64,000 nucleotides of DNA from JADJSS01 sp964490845 (GTDB lineage: Bacteria; Bacteroidota; Bacteroidia; Chitinophagales; JADIYW01), in contig CAZBED010000004.1 in the NCBI GenBank assembly GCA_964490845.1, forward strand, positions 124,001-188,000, given 5' to 3'. The position numbers were made by a program, and so were the translations under genes. Below are positions 49,186 through 58,226 of the stretch, piece after piece. Under the pieces are notes generated by a model. It was not told the origin of the DNA. It did not search any database and saw only the letters and a list, made by a program, of their open reading frames with translations. Within the stretch, counting starts at the first letter, position 1; every line of letters begins with the position of its first letter.

Positions 49186-49674
49186 ATGCAGATACGATTA
49201 TTTATTACCGGCGGCACTTTTGACAAAGAATACAATGAACTCAACGGAAAACTATTCTTTGAAGACACACATCTTCCTGAAATGCTGGAACTGGGCAGAT
49301 GCAAACTGGATGTCAATATCCGAACCTTAATGATGATTGACAGCCTGGAAATGACTACCGAAGACCGCGAAATAATTGCGCACAACTGCGTACAATGCGA
49401 TGAAGACAAAATAGTAATCACACATGGTACGGATACCATGGTTGAAACCGCAAAATTGCTGGCCGAAAAAATAAGTGATAAAACCATCGTCCTGACAGGC
49501 GCCATGATACCTTATAAATTTGGCAGCTCCGATGGACTATTCAATCTGGGAGCCGCACTGGCATTTGTGCAGACATTGCCAAAAGGCATCTATATCTCCA
49601 TGAACGGAAAATATTTTGAATGGAACAATGTCCAAAAAAACAAGGAACTGGGATTATTTGAATCACTGGATTAA
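49186..49674 (+). CDS. Single-domain asparaginase-like protein
   Basis: A 162-residue protein equal to the N-terminal domain of type I/II L-asparaginases (normally about 330 residues). It keeps the first catalytic Thr (ITGGTFDKEY), the Thr-Asp pair (THGTDTMVETA) and, by alignment with E. coli AnsB, the catalytic Lys (MNGKYFEWNNVQK). It lacks the whole C-terminal domain. I start it at ATG 49186; a TTG 15 bases upstream would overlap the RDD gene. It may hydrolyse asparagine or another amide, or bind a ligand. The 3' end is a clean stop, not a visible frameshift. Confidence 0.85.
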   Translation: MQIRLFITGGTFDKEYNELNGKLFFEDTHLPEMLELGRCKLDVNIRTLMMIDSLEMTTEDREIIAHNCVQCDEDKIVITHGTDTMVETAKLLAEKISDKTIVLTGAMIPYKFGSSDGLFNLGAALAFVQTLPKGIYISMNGKYFEWNNVQKNKELGLFESLD

Positions 49675-49682
49675 TTCATCAG

Positions 49683-50543
49683 ATGAAAGATAAAATATAC
49701 GTAACGAAAGCATCAGGAGAAAGTGAAGAATTTTCATTGGAAAAATTAATAAATTCATTAACGCGTGCCCATGCGACAGAGGAAGAAATCAAATCCATAA
49801 CAGATGCGCTACTGCCGAATTTATATGAGGGTATCACCACAAAAAAAATCTATAGCGAGGCATTCAGATTGCTCAGAAATCAATCTAAAACAAAGGCGGC
49901 ACGCTATTATCTGAAAAGGGGACTGATGGAATTTGGCCCAACGGGATTTCCGTTTGAACGATTTATCGGGGAACTATTCAGACAGCAAGGATACCGCGTA
50001 CAAGTAGGTAAAATCGTCCATGGTAAATGTGTTAATCACGAGATTGATGTGGTGGCAGAAAAAGATGACACAATTGTATTTGTTGAATGCAAATACAGAA
50101 ATCAGTCCGGATTTTCCGTAGACGTAAAAACACCGCTTTACATTTTTGCAAGATACCAGGATGTGCTGGACAACGGATTGTTAAATGAATCAACAGCAAA
50201 CTTTTCAGGATGGATAGCAACCAACACCAAATTTACCGATGATGCCCTCGCTTACGGATTATGTAAAAAAATGTATCTGCTAAGCTGGAATTATCCGAAA
50301 AGCAATTCTCTGAAAGATATAATAGATAAAACTGGTTTATATCCGCTCACTTGCCTGACCTCACTAACGAGAACTGAAAAGCAAAACCTGCTGGAAAAAA
50401 ATTATATCCTTGTTCGAGAAATTTATAACGATGAAACAATATTACGCAATGCAGGGGTAAAAGAAGCAAGGCTAAAATCTGTGTATGACGAAGGCAAACA
50501 GCTGTGTCAGATGGCAGCAAACAACCACAATCATTCAAACTGA
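49683..50543 (+). CDS. ATP-cone domain fused to Mrr-like PD-(D/E)XK nuclease
   Basis: A 286-residue protein. Residues about 1-95 are an ATP-cone (KIYVTKASGESEEFSLEKLI, then YYLKRGLMEFGP), the allosteric (d)ATP-sensing module of ribonucleotide reductases and NrdR. Residues about 105-210 carry a PD-(D/E)XK core, with NHEIDVVAEKDD and IVFVECKYR supplying Asp, Glu and Lys. This predicts a nuclease gated by nucleotide level. It sits 8 bases after the asparaginase-like gene and 4 bases before a nucleoside phosphorylase gene. No methylase is nearby. Confidence 0.83.
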   Translation: MKDKIYVTKASGESEEFSLEKLINSLTRAHATEEEIKSITDALLPNLYEGITTKKIYSEAFRLLRNQSKTKAARYYLKRGLMEFGPTGFPFERFIGELFRQQGYRVQVGKIVHGKCVNHEIDVVAEKDDTIVFVECKYRNQSGFSVDVKTPLYIFARYQDVLDNGLLNESTANFSGWIATNTKFTDDALAYGLCKKMYLLSWNYPKSNSLKDIIDKTGLYPLTCLTSLTRTEKQNLLEKNYILVREIYNDETILRNAGVKEARLKSVYDEGKQLCQMAANNHNHSN

Positions 50544-50547
50544 CACA

Positions 50548-52032
50548 ATGTTCCGCTTAAAAAATATAGGCATACATGCTTCACATGAGAATACCTTGTA
50601 TATCAGGGAAGACTCCCCGCTGACCCACTCTGAAGGGTTTAAGGTATTGACCAGAGTTTTTGTACATTACAACGGTTCAAAAATTATTGCAACCCTCAAC
50701 ACTGTTCATTCCAACCTGCTGCAGGAAGGCGAAGCCGGACTCTCCGTAGAGGCGATGAACAGGCTAAAAGTCAGCGAGGGCGACACAATAGTCATCAAAC
50801 ACTTACAGCCAATAAACTCTTTAAGCTACGTTCGTGCAAAAATATACGGCAAAGAATTAAACGAAGAGGCATACAATGAAATAATCGCAGATGTTGTAAA
50901 TGGATACTATTCCAATATTGAGCTGGCAGCCTTTGTCACGGCCTGTGCCGGCAATAATATGGATCTGCAGGAAATGGTGTTCCTGACCAAGGCTATGATT
51001 CAGGCGGGACAGCAAATTAAATGGGAACAACCAGTTATTTATGATAAACACTGTGTGGGCGGTGTACCCGGCAATCGAACAACCCCCATCGTGGTAAGTA
51101 TTGTGGCCGCAGCCGGTTTGATTATTCCCAAAACATCCTCCAAAGCCATCACTTCACCTGCCGGAACATCAGATATGATGGAAACCATTACCAATGTGAA
51201 CCTGTCCATCGAAGAAATAAAAGAAGTAGTCAGGAAAGAAAACGCCTGTCTCGTATGGGGAGGCGAAGTAAAACTAAGTCCCGCCGATGACTTACTCATT
51301 TACGTTGAAAAAGCGCTGGATATTGACAGCGAGCCTCAGATGATTGCTTCGGTTCTTTCAAAAAAAGCCGCTGCCGGCTCCACACATGTTATCATTGATA
51401 TTCCGTTTGGGAAAACAGCAAAAGTCCGTTCACATGAAGACGCTTTAAAAATGAAATATTATTTTGAAGCTGTCGGTGAAGCCATAGGGCTGAATATGAC
51501 AATCCTGATTACAGACGGCTCACAACCGGTAGGCAGGGGCATTGGCCCTGCATTGGAAGCTCTCGATGTGCTGAGTGTTCTGAACAATGCTGCAAATGCA
51601 CCATTAGACCTCAGAGACCGTGCTGCTTCCATTGCCGGAAAGTTATTGGAACTTGCTAAAAAATGTGATGCCGGTGATGGAAAAAAGATGGCAGATGATA
51701 TCATTACATCCGGCAAGGCTATGCAAAAGCTAAAGGCTATTTGTCTGGCCCAGGGCAGATTTTCCATTCCTGAAAAAGGTGCATATACTTTTGATGTTTT
51801 TGCAGAGAGAGATGGTATAGTGAAAGAAATAGATAACCGGAAACTGGCACGGATAGCCAAACTCGCCGGCGCACCCAAATCACCCGGTGCGGGAATTCTG
51901 TTCAATGCCCCTGTCGGAAAGGCAGTTAAAACAGGCGATGTCCTTTATTCCATATATGCAGAAGGAAAGGGTCAATTGGAATATGTAAAAGAATACATCA
52001 AAACCATCAATCATCTGATTACATTTGAATAA
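50548..52032 (+). CDS. Thymidine/AMP phosphorylase (type 2 family)
   Basis: A 494-residue nucleoside or nucleotide phosphorylase. It has an N-terminal swivel domain (about 1-85) absent from E. coli DeoA, a helical domain, the phosphate-binding block DKHCVGGVPGNRTTPIVVS, the KTSSKAITSPAGTSDMME segment, and the PYNP C-terminal domain (about 410-494). This architecture is that of archaeal AMP phosphorylases and bacterial 'putative thymidine phosphorylase type 2'. I start it at ATG 50548 (MFRLKNIGIH). Its stop overlaps the next start (TAATG), so it is translationally coupled to the PRPP-synthetase-like gene. Confidence 0.88.
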   Translation: MFRLKNIGIHASHENTLYIREDSPLTHSEGFKVLTRVFVHYNGSKIIATLNTVHSNLLQEGEAGLSVEAMNRLKVSEGDTIVIKHLQPINSLSYVRAKIYGKELNEEAYNEIIADVVNGYYSNIELAAFVTACAGNNMDLQEMVFLTKAMIQAGQQIKWEQPVIYDKHCVGGVPGNRTTPIVVSIVAAAGLIIPKTSSKAITSPAGTSDMMETITNVNLSIEEIKEVVRKENACLVWGGEVKLSPADDLLIYVEKALDIDSEPQMIASVLSKKAAAGSTHVIIDIPFGKTAKVRSHEDALKMKYYFEAVGEAIGLNMTILITDGSQPVGRGIGPALEALDVLSVLNNAANAPLDLRDRAASIAGKLLELAKKCDAGDGKKMADDIITSGKAMQKLKAICLAQGRFSIPEKGAYTFDVFAERDGIVKEIDNRKLARIAKLAGAPKSPGAGILFNAPVGKAVKTGDVLYSIYAEGKGQLEYVKEYIKTINHLITFE

Positions 52033-52919
52033 TGGATAGAATTGTTTTTTTTCTGCCGGGTAATGAAACCATTGCAAATACGGTTGCCCAAAAACTCCGG
52101 ATTCCTGTTGGGGAACTAACATTACATACATTTCCGGATGGAGAAACCTGTGTGCGCTTACTTACAGATGTCCGGAACAAAGAAGTTATTTTAATTGATT
52201 CGCTGTATCAGCCGGACACAAAATTCCTGCCACTCTATTTTTCAGCTAAATTACTAAAGGAAGAAGGTGCACTAAAAATCACATTGGTAGCTCCATATCT
52301 TGCTTATATGCGGCAAGACAAGAAGTTTCATCCCGGCGAAGCGGTAACGAGTACTTATTTCGCCTCGTTATTATCATCCTTTATCGATGAACTCATCACC
52401 ATAGATCCGCATTTGCACCGCCGAAGTTCCATGAGTGAAATCTATTCGGTTCCATGTAAAGTTTTACATGCCACCTCCATCATTTCCGACTGGATTAGTG
52501 TACATATAAAGAAGCCTTTACTTGTAGGGCCGGACAGTGAAAGTGAACAATGGGTGGCTGAAACTGCAAAAAAAATGAATACACCCTATATCGTTTTGAA
52601 TAAGCTCAGGATCAGCGATACTGAAGTTACAATTTCCGTTCCTGATATCGAAGTATATACCGGCCACACACCGGTCTTAATAGATGATATTATTTCGACA
52701 GCAAAAACAATGATTGTTACGGCAGGACATTTAAAGGAATCCGGGATGAAACCGGCGGTCTGTATCGGAGTCCACGGATTATTTTCAGGAAATGCCTATC
52801 AGGACTTACTGAATGCAGGTGTTGGCAAAGTGGTGACCTGCAATAGCATCCAGCACCCTTCAAATGAAATCGATCTGTGTGATTTAATCAGCAACAGCCT
52901 AAAAGAATCGGCAGTCTGA
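52032..52919 (+). CDS. Divergent PRPP-synthetase-like protein
   Basis: A 295-residue protein with the two-domain phosphoribosyltransferase fold of ribose-phosphate pyrophosphokinase. Recognisable blocks are LHTFPDGETCVRL, YMRQDKKFHPGEAVTS (ATP/flexible-loop region), IDPHLHRRSS and the PRPP loop VLIDDIISTAKTM. The sequence GPDSESEQW replaces the usual SPDxGG. It is shorter and more divergent than housekeeping Prs. Coupled one-base overlap with the phosphorylase suggests the two share a ribose-phosphate intermediate. Confidence 0.82.
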   Translation: MDRIVFFLPGNETIANTVAQKLRIPVGELTLHTFPDGETCVRLLTDVRNKEVILIDSLYQPDTKFLPLYFSAKLLKEEGALKITLVAPYLAYMRQDKKFHPGEAVTSTYFASLLSSFIDELITIDPHLHRRSSMSEIYSVPCKVLHATSIISDWISVHIKKPLLVGPDSESEQWVAETAKKMNTPYIVLNKLRISDTEVTISVPDIEVYTGHTPVLIDDIISTAKTMIVTAGHLKESGMKPAVCIGVHGLFSGNAYQDLLNAGVGKVVTCNSIQHPSNEIDLCDLISNSLKESAV

Positions 52920-52928
52920 TAAAATAAA

Positions 52929-54059
52929 TCAGGCAGTAAAAATCTGCATCAGTTTTCCAATCACATAATCGACTTCTTCTTTTGTATTATGTTTTGAAAA
53001 GGAAAATCGGATTGAAACCCTGTTTTCATCTTTATGTAATGCCCTCACTACATGTGAGCCTGCTGAGGCTCCGCTGCCACAGGCACTGCCGCCGCTGCAG
53101 CAAATACCTTCCATATCCAGAGTAAACAACAGCAAAGCTGATTTATCATTCGGCGGAAAAGAGACATTTAATACTGTATATAAACTCCTGTCGTCTGTAT
53201 TGCCGTTAAAATCAATATCTTGAAAATTTGCTTTCAGTTGATCAATAAAATAGTTTTTTATGCCTTTTATATAGGCTGCATCCTGTTCAATATTTGCGTA
53301 CGCCTTTTGTGCTGCAGCAGCCAATCCCACAATACCATATACATTTTCTGTTCCTGCCCGGAAACCACGTTCCTGCCCTCCCCCGTGTATCAACGGCTGC
53401 ACCTTGTTCTGCTTACGCATAAACAAAAACCCGACACCTTTCGGTCCGTGAAATTTATGCGCAGCCCCTGATATAAAATCCGCCTGCATTTTCTGTACAT
53501 CAATGGGCAAATGGGCAAATGTCTGTACCGTATCCGAATGAAACAAAGCATGATGCTGCTTGCATAATGCGCCGACTTTTTCTGTATCCAGCAAGGTACC
53601 GATCTCATTGTTGGCATGCATCAGCGTAACCAGTGTCTTTTTATCTGAAGCAGACAACAAACGGTTCAAATCCTCCATATCCACATTTCCTTTTTCATCT
53701 ATCTTTACTAACTCCACTTCAGTATGCAGATAATCCCTGCAAAAATCAACGGAATATTCCACACAATGGTGTTCAATCGGAGATGTAATGATGCGTTTCA
53801 CATCCAAATAAGTAACAGCACCTTTGATGGCCATATTATTCGCCTCGGTAGCGCCCGAAGTAAAAATGATTTCGCCGGGTTGCGCGTTGATAAGCTGTGC
53901 TATCGTTTTACGAGCTGCTTCCACAGCAGCCCTTGTATCACGGCCATAAGAATATTGGGTAGATGGATTACCAAAATGTTCTTTCAAATAGGGCATCATG
54001 GCTTCCAGCACCTCTTTATCTATCGGAGTAGTGGCGGCATTATCAAAATATACTTTCAT
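52929..54059 (-). CDS. Cysteine desulfurase (NifS/IscS type)
   Basis: A 376-residue PLP enzyme removing sulfur from cysteine for Fe-S clusters or tRNA thiolation. It starts VYFDNAATTPID. The PLP Lys is in SGAAHKFHGPKGVGFL and the nucleophilic Cys in GGSACGSGASAGSHV, with the extended loop of class I desulfurases. No iscU/sufU neighbour is present. It converges on the PRPP-synthetase-like gene. Confidence 0.95.
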   Translation of the reverse strand: MKVYFDNAATTPIDKEVLEAMMPYLKEHFGNPSTQYSYGRDTRAAVEAARKTIAQLINAQPGEIIFTSGATEANNMAIKGAVTYLDVKRIITSPIEHHCVEYSVDFCRDYLHTEVELVKIDEKGNVDMEDLNRLLSASDKKTLVTLMHANNEIGTLLDTEKVGALCKQHHALFHSDTVQTFAHLPIDVQKMQADFISGAAHKFHGPKGVGFLFMRKQNKVQPLIHGGGQERGFRAGTENVYGIVGLAAAAQKAYANIEQDAAYIKGIKNYFIDQLKANFQDIDFNGNTDDRSLYTVLNVSFPPNDKSALLLFTLDMEGICCSGGSACGSGASAGSHVVRALHKDENRVSIRFSFSKHNTKEEVDYVIGKLMQIFTA

Positions 54060-54139
54060 GCAGCAATAAGAAATTTGAAATTATCAGTCCGTAAAATTAG
54101 CAATAAAATCTCATTTACTTTTATAACAGATAGATAACT

Positions 54140-55303
54140 CTAAACTTCAGCTTTCAAAATAATCCGAAAGGTGGTTCCTTTGGAAGAAGAATCCTTGACA
54201 AAAATCTTTCCGTGATGGTATTCCTCAATAATTCTTCTGGCCAGTGTCAAACCCAGCCCCCATCCTCTCTTTTTACTGCTGTATCCAGGCTCAAAAATCT
54301 GCTCAAAACTGTTTTTTGGAATTCCTTTACCGGTATCCTGTATGTCAATATTCACTAATCCGTCTTTCTCAAAGGCATGCACATGTATCTCGCCAGATTC
54401 TTCCATTGCATCCAGTGCATTTTTCATTATATTTTCCAGCACCCACTCAAACAGCGGCGGATTCAGCATAGCAATGATAGTCTCATCTGACTTTAAAAGA
54501 TAGATATTTATTTTTTTTGATGCCCGTTTGGAGATATAATCGACTCCGTGTTGCAGAACATCCGTTACCCTGTGACGCTGCAATTCAGGAACCGAACCAA
54601 TTTTAGAAAATCGTTCAGCAATTAAAACAAGCCTGTCAATATCCTTCTGCATCTCTTCAAACATCATTTCATCCTCTTCCGTGTTCAGTTTCTCGCGAAG
54701 GATATCAATCCATGCGGAAAGGGATGACAAAGGAGTGCCCAACTGATGCGCAGTTTCTTTCGCAAGTCCCACCCATACCTGATTTTGTTCTGCCCGACGG
54801 GAAGACGTAAAGGCGGCATAACTGATAATAAAAAACAAAGCCACCAGAGCCAGAACATAAAACGGATATTTTCGGATACCAATAAGCAGGTCAGAATCCT
54901 TGTAATACAGGTACTGTTTTTCACTGTCGGGCAAATCAATCTCAATAAACTGCTGAATTGTTTTAAGTGTCTTCAGTTGTCTGAGTAAATAATCTTTATC
55001 CTTAACCACTCTGGTTGAATCGAAATTCTTATGTGCCAATATTTCATCATTGGCATTTGTCCAAATCACGGGGATATTATCGTTGTATTTAATTTTATCC
55101 AGTGCTTTAGATAACTCAATTTCATCTGAGGTATTGCTGCTCAGTACCTTATAGGCCTCCGCTATTTCTTCCGCCTTTTTTATTTCTTCCCGCGCAATAG
55201 CTTTCGCGAGCCTGTGTGTGTACCATAGTGTAAAAAATATGATACTCACAGCAAACAGGAAAAGAAGGATTTTCCAACGGTTTCTATGTTGGTAGAAATT
55301 CAT
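54140..55303 (-). CDS. Membrane sensor histidine kinase
   Basis: A 387-residue kinase with two membrane segments (about 11-30 and 147-168) enclosing a small periplasmic sensor domain. The phosphoacceptor box AKETAHQLGTPLSSL has His186. The ATPase domain has N (ENIMKNALDAME), G1 (DTGKGI), F (FEQIFEPGYSSK) and G2 (RGWGLGL) boxes. The HQLGTPLS box is a subgroup common in Bacteroidota. No response-regulator gene is adjacent, so its partner is unknown. It follows the CHAT gene region divided by a 48-base gap but is on the upstream side of cysteine desulfurase on the same strand. Confidence 0.92.
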   Translation of the reverse strand: MNFYQHRNRWKILLFLFAVSIIFFTLWYTHRLAKAIAREEIKKAEEIAEAYKVLSSNTSDEIELSKALDKIKYNDNIPVIWTNANDEILAHKNFDSTRVVKDKDYLLRQLKTLKTIQQFIEIDLPDSEKQYLYYKDSDLLIGIRKYPFYVLALVALFFIISYAAFTSSRRAEQNQVWVGLAKETAHQLGTPLSSLSAWIDILREKLNTEEDEMMFEEMQKDIDRLVLIAERFSKIGSVPELQRHRVTDVLQHGVDYISKRASKKINIYLLKSDETIIAMLNPPLFEWVLENIMKNALDAMEESGEIHVHAFEKDGLVNIDIQDTGKGIPKNSFEQIFEPGYSSKKRGWGLGLTLARRIIEEYHHGKIFVKDSSSKGTTFRIILKAEV

Positions 55304-55351
55304 TTGAGTAAAAATAGGAAAAGTCTGTCAGATAATTCAGCTATATACTGC

Positions 55352-58201
55352 TTATTCCACCAGTACAAATGCCGCCCATTTATACGGATCATTGGGGTAT
55401 TTGCTTTTCATATACGTTTGGGTTTGATGAAAGGCTTCCGGAATTGTTTTACCTGAAAACCAGGTGCTGTAAAATTTCGTCATCAATTCTGTAGTCTCTG
55501 TATCCGGTACTTTCCAGAGGCTCATTAGCAGATATGCTGCACCAGCCATCTTAAATGCCCGTTGCAAGCCAAACACACCTTCACTGCCTTTGATATCACC
55601 CAAACCCGTTTCGCAGGCAGAGAGAACCACCAGTTCTGTATTATTCAGCGAAACATTGGATACTTCATAAGCAGTCAGAATGCCATCTTCCACATTTGCC
55701 GGAAGGGTATCTCCTTTCCAGACTCTATTGGCTCCTGCCAGCAGTAAACCTGCTCTGTTCAGTGGATTATCCGAGGAACGGAACACCTGCTGGCTTTCAT
55801 CGCCAAATTCATTCAAGTTTTGTTTCTTTGGATCCGGAAAGAAAAAACCATGGCTCGCAATATGAAGTACACGCGGTGAATTATTGCCGCTCAGTTTCTT
55901 AAATGCTTCTTCAGTTGCCTGTTTACCAGAATACATGGAAACATTTATTTTATTTTGATGGGCAATGGTGTCTATGGCCTTTGCTTCGGTGAAAGTTCCC
56001 TCCAGGTATTTCCAGCTATTCCCTCTGTTTAAATCCTCAGGTAAAGAGCGGGAAACAAAACTGGTTTCTTTTTCATCTTTTTCTGCCAGTGCCAGCAATT
56101 CCTGGTCTGTCACATCATACTGGATACCTCCGAAGATCGTCATGCTCGGTGGTAAGGTTTCTTTATATTTGGATGCCCGCAACAGCATGGCAGTAGAACT
56201 GAGCTGGGTAAGAGTATAGCGGTCGGAAAGCAAGGCAGTGGAATTATACGGAATGGCGGAAAATGCAATCTGATGCAAACTGCCTGACGGAGCAAAATAG
56301 ATCTTATCGCCTTTGTTCAGCAAACTGTCCAGTGGTTTCCAGACCAGATTATATAAATGCTTTCCTGAAGTAGTACTATTATACATCTCACTGATAAATT
56401 CTGCATCTGAAAAACCTGCCTTATCTAACAAACTATCCAGTTGCTTTTGTTCACACAATGGGATCATAAACGGAAATGAATCATTTTTTCGCAACACCAG
56501 TGCCACATACATAATGCTGTCGGTAAATTTCTTACCATTATAGAAATTAAACGAAGAAAACTCAATTGCCACTTCCTTATCTCCTAAAGCTTTCTGAATA
56601 TCCTGCCAACGGGTACTTAGCAGTGATTTGGATTCCTTGAAAGTATTAGATAATCTTGTCAGTTGTGATTCCAAATCATTCGCTTTTTCTTCGTTTACGG
56701 CTATAAGAGTACTGTCTCTTTTGATAATTCTTTTAGTATATTGCTTTGATAAAAATATTTTTGCAGTTTTCCATTTATCATAAAGTCTTAAGGCAATAGT
56801 ATCTCCACTAATCAAAATATTTTGCCTCAACTCTATAGAAGAATTTAATATTACACCTTTAGTTGCAAGTTCAATATCAAAAGCTTCTATGGCAATTGAA
56901 TTATTCAGTAAAGAATATTTCAGGTAAAAAGATTTTAAAAAATCAAATTGGTCTGTAACCTTTTTAAAATATTTTTCTTTTTCACTTTCAGACAAAACTG
57001 TAAAAGTTCTATCAATATTTCTTATAATATTATTTTTTGATTCTATTATCAAAGGTCGCGCATTTTCTAACTGCCGCTCTCCAATATATAAGCTTGCGAA
57101 GTTAAATAACCCTTTTCCATAATCAGGATGGTCTCTTCCTAAAGACTTTATAGTGATTTCAAGTGATTCTGAAAATAATGGAATTGATTTATCATACTGC
57201 CCCATTCTTTTGTAACACACAGCTAGATTACTAAGTATGGCAGCATAATTAGAATGATTCTTACCAAGAGATTTCTCAGTACAATCCAATGATTCTCTAT
57301 AAATAAGCATGGCCTTTTCGTACTCACCCATTTCCCTGTAGCACAATGCTAAATTATTAAGAGCTATGCAGTAATTAGGATTGTCTTTTTGTAATAGGGA
57401 GTCTTGTAATTTCAATGCCATCACAAAAAATGGCTCTGCATTCTTGAACTGATATAGATATTGGTATGTCATTGCTAAATTATTTAGTACAGTGGGATAA
57501 TTTGGGTGATTTCTTCCCATAAATTTTTCAGCATACATATAAGCTTCAAGGTTAAAGTGTAGTGCTTTTTCGTATTGACCAAGATCCATGTATATGTTTC
57601 CCATATTTCCAAGAGAAATAACATAATCTGGATTCTCTTTCCCTAATGTCGCTTCATTAATCTCTAAAGCCTCCTTAAAAAGAGGTAATGCATTTTCAAA
57701 ACGCCCCATTATTCTATAAATTTCTGCCAAATCGTTTAGTCTATTGCCATATTCTGGTTTATCTCTACCAAGATATTTCTCTGCGTTAATCAATGCTTCC
57801 TGAGAAAATGACAACGCTTTATCATACTGTCCAGAATAAAAATATGCAGCAGAAATATTATTGAGACAAAATCCATATTTCTGATTTTCTTTTCCAATTG
57901 TATTTTGTAATATTTCCTGTGATTTAAGCAATAATGACAAAGCCTTAATATGTTGGCCGGTTATTGCATAGATAAGACCTAAATCACATAAAGAAAACCC
58001 ATAATTCGAATCTGTTTTACCAAACTCTTTTTCAGCTTGTAATAAAGCTTCCTCTCCATAGATTAAAGCTTCTTTAAAATTGCCCTGATTGAATGATTCC
58101 TGAGTTATATTATGAAGAGAATCCCAGCTTTGCGCTAATGTATTGCCTTCAAAAACAAAGGAAAATAAAAACATCAAAATTATAGGAATACGTATCTTCA
58201 T
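55352..58201 (-). CDS. Exported TPR-CHAT protease
   Basis: A 949-residue protein with signal peptide (to about NTLAQ24). Residues about 30-400 hold about eight 42-residue kinesin-light-chain-like TPRs (pattern ALNNLALCYREMGEYEKA). A helical linker follows (about 400-550). The CHAT caspase-like domain (about 650-949) has the catalytic His784 in HIASHGFF and Cys863 in VLSACETGLGDIKGSEG, then AAYLLMSLWKVPD. CHAT proteins cleave partner proteins after TPR-mediated recognition. Export to the periplasm or surface is predicted. It is the third gene of the CHASE2 operon, 25 bases after the FecR-like gene. No cas genes are near, so it is not a craspase. Confidence 0.92.
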   Translation of the reverse strand: MKIRIPIILMFLFSFVFEGNTLAQSWDSLHNITQESFNQGNFKEALIYGEEALLQAEKEFGKTDSNYGFSLCDLGLIYAITGQHIKALSLLLKSQEILQNTIGKENQKYGFCLNNISAAYFYSGQYDKALSFSQEALINAEKYLGRDKPEYGNRLNDLAEIYRIMGRFENALPLFKEALEINEATLGKENPDYVISLGNMGNIYMDLGQYEKALHFNLEAYMYAEKFMGRNHPNYPTVLNNLAMTYQYLYQFKNAEPFFVMALKLQDSLLQKDNPNYCIALNNLALCYREMGEYEKAMLIYRESLDCTEKSLGKNHSNYAAILSNLAVCYKRMGQYDKSIPLFSESLEITIKSLGRDHPDYGKGLFNFASLYIGERQLENARPLIIESKNNIIRNIDRTFTVLSESEKEKYFKKVTDQFDFLKSFYLKYSLLNNSIAIEAFDIELATKGVILNSSIELRQNILISGDTIALRLYDKWKTAKIFLSKQYTKRIIKRDSTLIAVNEEKANDLESQLTRLSNTFKESKSLLSTRWQDIQKALGDKEVAIEFSSFNFYNGKKFTDSIMYVALVLRKNDSFPFMIPLCEQKQLDSLLDKAGFSDAEFISEMYNSTTSGKHLYNLVWKPLDSLLNKGDKIYFAPSGSLHQIAFSAIPYNSTALLSDRYTLTQLSSTAMLLRASKYKETLPPSMTIFGGIQYDVTDQELLALAEKDEKETSFVSRSLPEDLNRGNSWKYLEGTFTEAKAIDTIAHQNKINVSMYSGKQATEEAFKKLSGNNSPRVLHIASHGFFFPDPKKQNLNEFGDESQQVFRSSDNPLNRAGLLLAGANRVWKGDTLPANVEDGILTAYEVSNVSLNNTELVVLSACETGLGDIKGSEGVFGLQRAFKMAGAAYLLMSLWKVPDTETTELMTKFYSTWFSGKTIPEAFHQTQTYMKSKYPNDPYKWAAFVLVE

Positions 58202-58226
58202 ACTATCTAGTATTTAGTATAAAATA

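Noticed and set aside
49683..50543. Mrr-like nuclease as part of a restriction-modification system
   Set aside because: No methyltransferase or specificity gene is adjacent, and the fused ATP-cone is not a restriction-enzyme module.
55352..58201. TPR-CHAT protein as a craspase (type III-E CRISPR protease)
   Set aside because: No cas gene or CRISPR repeat is in the window, and the protein has a signal peptide.
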